From Datura wrightii (taxonomy: Eukaryota; Streptophyta; Magnoliopsida; Solanales; Solanaceae): a DNA stretch of 64,000 nt. The stretch covers positions 78,937,501-79,001,500 of the forward strand of contig JASDFA010000007.1 in NCBI GenBank assembly GCA_035772735.1, read 5' to 3'. Shown in pieces: positions 26,169 through 35,409 of the stretch; the first letter of the stretch is position 1; every line of letters begins with the position of its first letter. The notes beneath the pieces are model-generated. The model saw only the letters and a program-made list of their open reading frames with translations. It was not told the DNA's origin and searched no databases. The position numbers and the translations under genes are program-made.

Positions 26169-26176
26169 TATTTATA
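26169..26176 (-). promoter_or_regulatory. TATA box of the Athila-like LTR
   Basis: The minus strand reads TATAAATA in a TAG-TATAAATA-GCAC context. Equivalent boxes are at 34678-34685 (copy B, which would drive the element) and 36350-36357 (copy C). It lies about 30 bases downstream of the palindrome block in the direction of transcription. Confidence 0.75.
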
Positions 26177-26204
26177 CTAGTGGGAAATTTTTCCCGGAAT
26201 AACA

Positions 26205-26445
26205 AGCAACGTGTCACGGAGGCCAACGCGGAGCACGGCCTCCGTGACACGGCGTGGACGCGGACCTTCTCTGGAAATTTCAGGGTCCGGATAATTGGCT
26301 TCAACGTGGCACAGAGGCCATCGCGGAGGCCTTTCTCCGTGCCACGGAGCTGTCGCGATGCCTCACTGGATTCTGCCAATTAATTTCCTCTCCAGGTAGT
26401 GTACTACCGCGATGGCAGCGTGGCACGGCGCCATCGCGGAGCCAG
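26205..26445. promoter_or_regulatory. GC-rich triple-palindrome module upstream of the LTR TATA box
   Basis: Three inverted repeats. The first is CGTGTCACGGAGGCC (26210-26224), a perfect inverted match to 26237-26251. The second is CGTGGCACAGAG with CTCCGTGCCACG (26304-26346). The third is CCGCGATGGC (26407-26416) with GCCATCGCGG (26430-26439). ACGTGTC and ACGTGGC are ABRE/G-box-type bZIP cores. Equivalent blocks begin near 34719 in copy B and 36391 in copy C. Function is inferred from position only; strong RNA or DNA hairpins are an alternative role. Confidence 0.6.
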
Positions 26446-26688
26446 TGTAAAATGTGCCATCCGAGGTCTTTTCCACGCTCGCATCCAAGTCCAACTCCGA
26501 CATAGTTCCAACACGCATTTTTGCTCCTAAAAATCACATTATCCTGCAAAACAAATGCTAATCATGTTGGTTAGTATAAATTCGCATTTTATTACCAAAT
26601 ACATGATATTATATACACATTGCACAACAAACAAGGTAAAAATGGTACGTTTGAGTATCACTTGGGCATATAAATCTGCCCAAGATCA

Positions 26689-26702
26689 CTTACCCCACAC
26701 TT
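26689..26702 (-). promoter_or_regulatory. Polypurine tract of the Athila-like element
   Basis: The minus strand reads AAGTGTGGGGTAAG directly against the LTR start TGATCTTGGG. The same tract follows copy B at 35198-35211. Confidence 0.75.
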
Positions 26703-28607
26703 AAATCCTTGTTCGTCCTCGAACAACACATACACAAATCATGCAGATCACATCTCAACCTTTGTCACTATGGTGCAGCCATTTACGTTACGGTCATACT
26801 GATTATTCGATTTTTGCAAATCATCAAGAAAACATGCTTGGTGGTACAAGACAATGACCTTAATACATTGAGGCTTCCTAGACTTTTAAGAATTGATTCT
26901 TGATATCAGCAAACTCATGCAAATCAACTAATAAAGAAATCCGACACGAAAAGCAATCTTTCATCAAGCATGTACCCTCACAACTCGAGAGAACTTTCCC
27001 TTTTCTGTTCGTGCAGCACACAAACATGCAAGTAGGAGCATACAATAATTAATTTCACTCTCTCTCCCAAAAGAATTCACATGCATCATGTCATGACCCA
27101 TAGGCTTGCCCTTAGTGTATTACTCCACTAATATAAAGAAATGCAATGTAGGATCAAATAGGTCTTTTAAATGGGTTGTAACTGGGCTATGGATCTAGTA
27201 TATATATTGGTTTAGCCAATAACAGTCGCTAGCATCCTTAAGCGCCTTTTCAACTCATCCCCATCGACTCATGGACATTGTTCCTCTCTTTTCTCTTTTT
27301 CTCCCATTCATGCTGGTTTACTTTCATACTGCCCATTTCATCAGGCACACTTGACACAAAACAAAGGGTTTTTCATGTACCCTCACTATCATTTAATTAC
27401 AACAAGTGCCTCCTCCACATCATCTTTTCTTTCTTCACTCTGCTTTTTTTTTTTTTTTTTTTTTTTTTTCTTTTCACTCTTTTCACTGTTTAACACTTTG
27501 GGAAACAATTTTCTGTTCTTTATAAGTGCTTAAGAGTTTCTTATAGACTTTAAGGCTAATGAAAAGAAGGAATAAAGCTTAGTCCATACAATTCTGGACA
27601 AAAGAAAGAAATCGGCTAAAGGCTCAACAGGCTGACTAGGATATACAACATATAAAAAGGTAGAATTTGACAAGAAAAAAATGGAAACTAACGGTTAAAA
27701 CAAAGAAATGCCTACATCCTTTCCAACACTACACCTCCTTCATTTCGTTTTGTATACACACCAGGCAAGTTCTAGACAATTCACAATGACATGGAATAGC
27801 AAAACCTCACTCACACTTTATGCACATGCTCGAATCAAGACGCATTCACAGACTCTTTAATTAGTCAACTACATGAATTCAAGATTAAGCCTCAATCATA
27901 ATGAACCAAATTCTCTAGCCTAGGTAACTCAACATATTTACACAATTGCATGCTTTCCAACGAATCATTTTCACATTTCGAACATCAATTACAACACGCA
28001 ACGAAATTTTAGCAACCATAAGCACTACAGTTTATTGATGCAATCCACCAAAGAAACTAAAAAAAAATCTACTCCTATCGACTACATTTCCCTTAAAACG
28101 GTCGTCATCCATCCATCATAGGGAATGGTCACTAACTATGACATCGGTTCAATGGGACTATTCTCGGTAAAAGAACCGAAAACAAACTCCGAGAAACCCA
28201 AAAATAAAACTTCAAAATTTTTGCAACACATCGATCATTTCGATAGAAAATATTTGCAAACTATGTTGATAAATGCAAATCTTTTCGCAAAAATTTTGAA
28301 AAATATCGATCATATCGATAGAGAGAAAAAAAAAATTTATAAAATTTACAAAATATTTACAAGTGCAACCATAACTTTCAAAACACACATCATTAGCCAC
28401 AACACAAATATATACACATACATCACAAATCAGTTCACAACAACAGGGAAAACACAGGCATACATAACGTCAACGAAGAATTATACAGCAAATTTAGAGC
28501 CTATGACCCAGCACCTAACTACTCCCCACCCCACACTTAAATCGAACACTGTCCCCAGTGTTCACAAAAATACAAAGCACAAAATTTTGGGTGGTGGAAC
28601 TCCCTGC
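26703..28607 (-). other. 3' non-coding part of the Athila-like element
   Basis: About 1.9 kb without a credible gene. It holds a 26-base T run at 27444-27469 (A run on the element strand), which creates phenylalanine-rich chance frames on the plus strand. Near 28231-28246 and 28305-28320 are two copies of the near-palindrome TCGATCATWTCGATAG. A second AAGTGTGGGGT tract lies at 28528-28538, about 70 bases after the stop of the 406-codon gene. Confidence 0.5.
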
Positions 28608-29828
28608 TTAGTCGAAATATTCGACTTCCTCATCCGGTGCTGCGGCCTCGTCGCCCATATCTGAATCAGCTCCATCGCCGTCATCGGACTCTACATCAGA
28701 GTCCTCACGACGTGTCTCCTCATCAGTAGGGACGTCATCGTCAGTCGGCTCCACAAAGGCTGGCCCCACCTTGCATAAAGCTCTGGCGTTCTCGCCGAAG
28801 GGGTAGTCCAGCTCCAGCTGCCATAATTCATCCTCGGTGGCTGGTCTCCCACCTATCCATAGCTGCAGCATCTGCATGCCGAACATACGGGCCATATACC
28901 GGTCGTCACGAGCATGTCGCTCGCCTAGAGTCAGCACAGGTCCGTGTGTAGTGTCGGGGGCCTTGGTTTTTGTCACATCAAGGGCCCTCCGCTCCAACTG
29001 CGGAATGTAATCCAAAGCTTCTTCCTCGATGTCAAGGCCTCGGAGGAAGGTGGTGATGAGTCCGCCAAACCCGTATCTGTGGCCCTGGTGTAGTCTGGCT
29101 CTCTTCATGGCAGATATTATAACCGCCCCCACATTAATCTCAAGCCCTTTCATAAGGGCATACACCAGGCAGACACGGTCCCGGGTCACGTCTGTCATAT
29201 GCACTCCCGGGATCAAACACGAACATACCATTTTTAGCCAGATTCTGGCCTCCCTGTTCATCTGCGAATAAGGCAGAGTCTGGTGGTAACCCCTCTCTTT
29301 GTGTCTCCTCCATCGGGCTGTGGATCGAGCCCCACACAACGTACGTCTGATGTCGGCGTACGGTGGGGTGATATTGAGCTGGCGGAGAACGTGGGCGTCT
29401 GTGTCCCGCGCTCCAACGATGGCATTCAGCTGCTGGGGTTCCAGAGTGACAATCTGCCCTCTGATTTTAATAGTATGGCTCCTGATGGCCGGGTTCCAGT
29501 TGGCGTAGAATTCCCGGACCAAGTGAAGCTTGCACTCCTTGGGCTCCTGAAAAATAAAACTGAGCCCAGCTGCCTCAATCCTCTGCACCATGCGAGGGAA
29601 CTCCTGTGCAAGTAGTTCCCTTGCAATATATTCCTCCGGGAAGTATTTGCTTTCCTTGTGCTTATTATACCATTTCTTCCCTTCGTCGGTGACCCATTGT
29701 GTTCCGTATCGGCGGTGTTGGCCACGTGGAACAGCAGGTGCAGCTGGGACAGCAGTGCCCAGTCTCATTCTCTTTCTGCCGGTGCCTGAGGTTGTGGCAC
29801 CCTTGCCTTTATCTTGTCGGCTAGCCAT
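28608..29828 (-). CDS. Putative plant transposon protein ORF of the Athila-like element
   Basis: An intact 406-codon frame on the same strand as gag, about 1.4 kb after protease. I place the start at the ATG at 29828-29826, in the excellent plant context ACAATGG; upstream triplets in the same frame include no ATG. The N-terminus is basic (DKGKG, GRKRMR). The core has blocks typical, from memory of the family, of the 'putative plant transposon protein' domain common in Solanaceae. These are KYFPEEYIARELL, GLSFIFQEPKECKLHLVREF, YANWNP, KIRGQIV, VCSCLIPG and KGLEINVGAVI. The last 50 residues are strongly acidic (DDDVPTDEE, DSDVESDDGDGADSD). No RT, integrase or transposase catalytic motif is visible; its activity is unknown. 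A function in RNA or DNA binding, or an envelope-position accessory role, would be guesswork. Confidence 0.75.
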   Translation of the reverse strand: MASRQDKGKGATTSGTGRKRMRLGTAVPAAPAVPRGQHRRYGTQWVTDEGKKWYNKHKESKYFPEEYIARELLAQEFPRMVQRIEAAGLSFIFQEPKECKLHLVREFYANWNPAIRSHTIKIRGQIVTLEPQQLNAIVGARDTDAHVLRQLNITPPYADIRRTLCGARSTARWRRHKERGYHQTLPYSQMNREARIWLKMVCSCLIPGVHMTDVTRDRVCLVYALMKGLEINVGAVIISAMKRARLHQGHRYGFGGLITTFLRGLDIEEEALDYIPQLERRALDVTKTKAPDTTHGPVLTLGERHARDDRYMARMFGMQMLQLWIGGRPATEDELWQLELDYPFGENARALCKVGPAFVEPTDDDVPTDEETRREDSDVESDDGDGADSDMGDEAAAPDEEVEYFD

Positions 29829-29833
29829 TGTAC

Positions 29834-30543
29834 CTGTCAATTTACACAGACAAGCACAATATTAAGCTAAAAACTTGTTAGCTTTGGCTAAGGTCGGGTT
29901 AAACAAAATTTACCCCACACTTAGTCTTTAACAATATCTACAACATTTTAGCAAGGATAACTCTATTTACACCCCCAAACACAATCAACCATAAACATGT
30001 TGCTTAGTGCGTTCACAAAATTTCGACAGCATAACGGCTAGCGAACTACTCAGACTTCATACAGCTAACCCAATCCTACTATCGACAGCTATTCACCCAT
30101 AGCACTTAGCAACAATAACCACAACAGAAATAAGAACAACAATACAAACCTATTATATACAACTAATCTAAGCAATTCAACCAATTCACATATTATGCAC
30201 TTCCCCACAAAAATTTGAGAATTAGTCGTCTTTCCACAATTAAACAATAGTTACCACGACTTATCTCAACTACTAAACACACCCAGGCACCAATTTCATC
30301 AAACTATCAAGTTACCCACGTTAAAATCCAACAACCCAAGCCCTAGAACTCAATTCGACAATCAATATTGAATTATTCAATTAATCGATAAGTTCAAACG
30401 TCAACTACAATAATCCGAACATAATCAATCACAAAATAATTCACATCATGTTTAATTTTTTTACCTAGGGTGATATATCTCACCTCACATGCTCAAAAGT
30501 GACAAAACTCGCCAGAAATTTGAGATAGAAGATGAAAACATAC
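29834..30543 (-). other. Predicted 5' leader intron before the transposon-protein ORF
   Basis: On the minus strand, CCAAG followed by GTATGTTTTC at 30543 forms a good plant donor. AAATTGACAG ending at 29834 forms an acceptor five bases before the ATG. The 710-base interval is AT-rich, as plant introns are. It also contains an AAGTGTGGGGT tract at 29912-29922. The splice sites are predictions from consensus only. Confidence 0.45.
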
Positions 30544-30589
30544 CTTGGATTTGAAGAACCGAAAAAAAACTTGACGTTTTCCTTGCCTA

Positions 30590-30885
30590 TCAACGTGGCA
30601 CGGAGCTTGGGGGTAGGGGAATGGGTGTTTGGTCGCGGAGGGTAGAAGGAATGGGGAAATTTGGGCGAAAATCGGGGGTTTATTTAAAAGAAACACGCGG
30701 GTCACCCGGAAACCCGGTGTGACCCGGCACTGGAATAAGGGCAACGTGTCATGGAGGGTAACGCGGAGCCCCTCCTCCGTGACACGGAGCCAACGCGTTG
30801 GCTTACTGGAATTTTAAAAAATTCCAGATTCGCCTTCAACATGTCACGGAGGTCAACGCGGAGTATTGCCTCCGTGACACGGCGC
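30590..30885. promoter_or_regulatory. Internal copy of the GC-palindrome module, candidate promoter for the transposon-protein ORF
   Basis: It holds a single CGTGGCACGGAG arm near 30594. An inverted repeat lies at 30745-30757/30774-30786 (CGTGTCATGGAGG with CCTCCGTGACACG), and another at 30840-30852/30869-30881. Each pair has one mismatch. On the minus strand these lie upstream of a weak TATA-like TTTAAATAA near 30683-30691 and of the predicted leader exon ending at 30544. The arrangement parallels that in the LTR, but the flanking sequence differs, so it is not simply an LTR fragment. Confidence 0.5.
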
Positions 30886-31202
30886 CAACGCGCCAGTGCT
30901 CTGTTTCACCATCAAATTTTATTTTTCATACCTCGCCTCGTTTCCTCGATTCCAAGTATTTTTCCTCCGGTATACCTGAAAATCACCTCACTAAACAAAA
31001 ATTGGTTAAATTCATAGATTTCCTACTAAAATAAAATAAAATAAACATTACTAATTAAAATGCAAATCTAAGCCTAGTCAAGAAAAACGAAAGAAAATAG
31101 AATAAAAGAAAAACTTTACACTAAGGAAAGAAAAAAATATTTTTAACGGGTTGCCTCCCGTGCAGCGCCTGGTTTAACGTCGCGGCTCGACAGCCTTTAT
31201 GC

Positions 31203-33578
31203 TCACGTGTCTACTAGGGAGATGGACGATTTGTCCCGATCATGGTTATCTCCCCAGTAGTTCTCAACCTCGTCTGGTGGCCTACCTCGTAACTCTCGGG
31301 AATCACTCACTCCATTTGCATTCCCATGATCAATCACGTTGATCACCGAGAGTTCCTTATAGACAGTCGGGAGCTTAGGTGCCTTGTACACGTCGAACAC
31401 CTCAACCTTGTCGTGTGCTCGCATTGTGAGTTGACCCGCAGCTACATCGATCACTGCCTTTCCGGTTGCCAAAAATGGTCGTCCCAAAATAAATGGGACT
31501 TCTGCATCTGGTTCAAAATCCAGAACAATGAAATCTACCGGAAAAATGAGGGAGCCTACCTGCACTAGCACATCCTTAACAATGCCATCCGGCTTAGCTA
31601 AGGACCTGTCTGCTAGCTGCAAGATCACTGTTGTGGGTCTAGGACTCCCTAGCCCTAACTTTCTGAATACCGAAGATGGCATCAGATTTATACTTGCCCC
31701 CAAGTCGCATAACCCACGAGCTCGGATACTTTGCCCAATCGTCAGCTGGATAGTAAAACTTCCAGGATCCTTTAGTTTAGTGGGCAACCTGTTCTGAATA
31801 CGGGATGTGCATTCCTCTGTTAAAGCCACCGTGGCATACTCAGTCAAGCGACTTTTGTTGGCCACGATGTCTTTGATATACTTTGCATATTTCGGCACAC
31901 CCTGCAAGACATCAACAAGAGGTAAGTTAACATGTACCTGTTTGAGTACCTCCATGAATTTCTGGAAACACGCCTCCTCCTTGTGTTTCTTAAGTCGTTG
32001 AGGGAACGGGGGTGGAGGCCTTGCTGGTTCAGCTTCTTTGGTCTTCCCCGTATCTGAGGTTTGTTCTCCCTCAACATCTACTGCTCCTGACTTCTGAGGC
32101 GGTCTTTCAGGTTCCACCTCCTTTAATTGTAAACCACTCCTCGTGGTCACTGCATTTACCTGCTTAGGATTTGGATCCGTGTCGCTAGGTAGTCCTCCCC
32201 TGGGTCTAGTATTTTGGGCACTAGCAAATTGCCCAAACTGATATTCAAGAGCCTTGGTTGCCAATTGATTGTTCTTTACTTCGGCTGCCAGTTTGACGTA
32301 GTCAGCCTGCAATTGTGCCTGGTTGGCAATCATGGTCTTGAACATTTCCTCAATAGTCGGTGATGGTGGTGGAGGAGGGGCATTGTGATTTCTGAACTGA
32401 TTCTGATAGCCTTGTTGCCCTCCTTGGTTTCTGTGCATACCCTGCCCTGAACCTTGGCCTTGTTGATTGTTGCTACCCCACGAAAAATTCGGATGATTCC
32501 TCCAATTCGAGTTGTAGCTACCACCAAATTGCTGTTGATTCCTCTGTGCATTGCCCACAAAGTTGACAGAATCAGGATTTGCACCACAGCACTCAGCTGA
32601 ATGCTCACTACTACCACACACTTCACACCACATCTGTTGGACTGCATTAACTGAGGCTGAAGACTGGTTCAAATTCATAGTGCTGAAGTGAGTGTTTAAC
32701 TGATTTTGCAAAGCAGCTATCTGTGCAGCGATAGTTGTGAATCCATCCACTTCGAACACTCCCGCTGCTTTCCTTGCTCCACCCCTTGAAGAATCTGCAT
32801 TCCATTCCGGATTGCCTTGTGAGATTCGGTTGAGCAAAGTGTACAACTCTTCATAAGTCTTCTCCAGCGCTTGCTCTCCAGCTGCTGAGTCTAACAAAAT
32901 TTTAGTGTGGGGTTCCAAACCCTCAATAAAAGTGTGTACCAACACCTCATTTGACTGATGATGATGAGGACAGTCCCGCAACATGGACTTGAATCTTTCC
33001 CAGGCTTGATAAAGATTTTCTCCTTCCCTCTATTTAAAACATAGAATCTGACTTCTAAGTTTAGCTGTTTTACCTGAAGGGAAAAATCTGATCAAGAACT
33101 TCTTTGCGAGATCATCCCACGTTGATATAGAGTTGGGTGGTTCAGCTTTTAACCACCTCTTGGCTTCACCCAATAAGGAAAATGGAAATAAGGTGAGCCG
33201 AACATAATCAGGTGACACTCCAGCGGGTATGTACGTGTCACTTATCTCCAAAAAGTTCTGGAGATGTTGTTGCGGATCTTCATGAGGGAGACCGGTAAAC
33301 TGCCCGCTCGTGTGCAAAAGTTGCACCATATTTTGCTTTAACTCAAATCTCCCCCCAGGCTCTGGTTTGCGGATGCTGGAATGTACATTATTAGCGTGTG
33401 GGATTGCCACCTCGCGAACCGGCCTGGCTGCTACTTCCTCGGGCACTAACACTGCCCGTACAACTGGTGGATTGGGTTGCTCCATCGTAGACTGTTTTAG
33501 CAACTGCAGCTTCTTCCGAAGAGCTTCTCTACGTTGACTATGCAATTCACGTTCTGGCTCTAAGTAAGATTCCACCAA
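31203..33578 (-). pseudogene. Gag-protease of the Athila-like element, one in-frame stop
   Basis: The ATG at 33578 is about 145 bases after the PBS. The frame runs 792 codons to 31203 and is broken only by TAG at 33032-33030, in a position where the family has glutamine. Gag domain: FTGLPHEDPQQHLQNFLEI, then LFPFSLLGEAKRWL and KFLIRFFPSGK. A CCHC knuckle of canonical spacing follows (CEVCGSSEHSAECC, C-X2-C-X4-H-X4-C), after a linker rich in N and Q. The protease active site is LCDLGASINLMPSS, with FILGRPFLATGKAVID downstream. The frame ends after protease and no RT follows. Because there is one substitution only, it is either a recently killed gene or a readthrough signal. The first is more likely, since the stop interrupts gag rather than the gag-pol border. 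Confidence 0.82.
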
Positions 33579-33714
33579 CTCCTTGTCCCTTGCCAGTGTT
33601 CACAGAAATAAAAATCTGCAAAATACAGGCTAAGACCAAGTTGTTAACACTTAAGAAAATAAAATACAAATACAGTAAATTTACACTAAACAAAATTTTA
33701 CAAATCGCCTAGCC

Positions 33715-33732
33715 TCCCCGGCAACGGCGCCA
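33715..33732 (-). promoter_or_regulatory. Primer-binding site, tRNA-Asp(GUC) type
   Basis: The minus strand reads TGGCGCCGTTGCCGGGGA, the exact complement of the 3' end of plant tRNA-Asp with CCA. It lies six bases inside the LTR end at 33739. This PBS is typical of Athila-type elements. Confidence 0.9.
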
Positions 33733-33738
33733 AAAACT

Positions 33739-35197
33739 TGTCCGGCTGGTTCGGTATGTGTTAAAAACTGACACGCAAGTGTACGTGGTCAAACAAGTAA
33801 TAAAGTGGCTAAGTAGCCAAGTATCGATCCAAGGAGGCTACTCTGGATATGCAAAATTTCCTAGTTCACTATATTTCTATTCTATTTCTAACTATGCTAA
33901 CAACTATCCAATCAAGAATTTAGGGAGTTTTGTTTCTAAACTAATTATATACTAAACTTAACAACTATTATTTATGTTGAATTCAGACAATGGATATGCT
34001 CATGCCAAGGTTAAGAACGAGTAATGGAGTTGATAATTATGATAATTTGGTCATCCTCTTCTTCATATTGCTAGTCAAGAACGTTTGCCTAGAAATTAAA
34101 ACTTCCGTATTTAATTTCACTTTAGAATCATAAACCATTCGTCTACATTTCTGTGATAAATGAAATTTATGACCTAACACTACAATTCCGGTTCCTAAAT
34201 TGACTAATACGGCTTTCAAGTATATTTCTATCAAGAAAGCACATCAAAACCCAATTTTCCCAAATCAAGTTAAGAACAATACCCTATTAATTCACAACTT
34301 TCCAATTTCATGCTCTCTCGAGTGAAATTGGACTTTTTAGATATACATTAATGGTGGCCAATCAAGAATGTACTAAGCACAAGAATTAATAGAACAATAT
34401 GCAAGAAGAAGAAGAAACCATATCAATTATTACCAATAATCATTACACAAGTTCAAAACCTCAGCAAGAAAGGAATTAGCCACTCATTCTTGGATTAATC
34501 GTCCTAGAATGAGTGTAAATCATGCATACAATTGAAGGAAAAGAAGAAGGGAAGAGAAGAAAACTCTTATCTTTTCTATTCTTCAACTGCCACAAAACCA
34601 CGTTCCTCTCTCCACTCCTAAACTCTGCTAAAAACTAGAACTAAAAGAAGACCCCTTTAAAAATAACCTAAGTGTGCTATTTATACTAGTGGGAAATTTT
34701 TCCCGGAATAACAAGCAACGTGTCACGGAGGCCAACGCGGAGCACGGCCTCTGTGACACGGCGTGGACGCGGACCTTCTCTGGAAATTTCAGGGTCCGGA
34801 TAATTGGCTTCAACGTGGCACGGAGGCCATCGCGGAGGCCTTTCTCCGTGCCACGGAGCTGTCGCGATGCCTCACTGGAATCTGCCAATTAATTTCCTCT
34901 CCAGGTAGTGTACTACCGCGATGGCAGTGTGGCACGGCGCCATCGCGGAGCCAGTGTAAAATGTGCCATCTGAGGTCTTTTCCACGCTCGCATCCAAGTC
35001 CAACTCCGACATAGTTCCAACACGCATTTTTGCTCCTAAAAATCACATTATCCTGCAAAACAAATGCTAATCATGTTGGTTAGTATAAATTCGCATTTTA
35101 TTACCAAATACATGATATTATATACACATTGCACAACAAACAAGGTAAAAATGGTACGTTTGAGTATCACTTGGGCATATAAATCTGCCCAAGATCA
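33739..35197 (-). repeat. LTR copy B (5' LTR of the Athila-like element)
   Basis: 1459 bp adjoining the PBS. It shares some variant bases with copy A only and others with copy C only, which hints at exchange between copies. It has its own TATA box at 34678-34685 and a palindrome block starting near 34719. Confidence 0.92.
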
Positions 35198-35409
35198 CTT
35201 ACCCCACACTTAAATCCTTGTTCATCCTCGAACAACACATACACAAATCATTCACATCACATCTCAACCTTTGTCACTATGGTGCAACCATTTACGTTAC
35301 GGTCATACCGATTATTCGATTTTTGCAAATCATCAAGAAAACATGCTTGGTCGTACAAGACAATGACCGAGTGTGCCCATATGCTAGACAAGGTGATGAT
35401 AGGGGTTGT
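35198..35409. other. Rearrangement junction between LTR copies B and C
   Basis: 35198-35368 repeats the PPT and first 170 bases of internal sequence seen at 26689 onward. At 35369 it switches abruptly to a 41-base copy of the host H gag sequence at 25188-25228, including the TSD GTTGT, directly before LTR copy C. The switch has at most two bases (CC) of shared sequence, as in end joining. Confidence 0.9.

Larger units (their letters stand above)
25229..26688 (-). repeat. LTR copy A (3' LTR of the Athila-like element)
   Basis: 1460 bp with TG...CA ends, next to the PPT at 26689. It carries a TATA box on the minus strand and three GC-rich palindromes upstream of it. Short frames in both strands recur identically in copies B and C and are not genes. 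Confidence 0.92.

Noticed and set aside
26119..26549. Small frames in LTR copies A, B and C
   Set aside because: Present in every LTR copy on both strands, overlapping the palindrome module; no start context or domain.
27278..27533. Phe-rich frames
   Set aside because: Created by the T run at 27444-27469.
28125..28664. 179-codon plus-strand frame
   Set aside because: AT-rich, Lys/Asn/Thr-rich, no recognisable domain. It runs antisense through element 3' DNA and overlaps the end of the intact minus-strand ORF.
33715..33732. Possible tRNA-Asp gene
   Set aside because: Only the 3' 18 bases match, as expected for a primer-binding site; no cloverleaf upstream.
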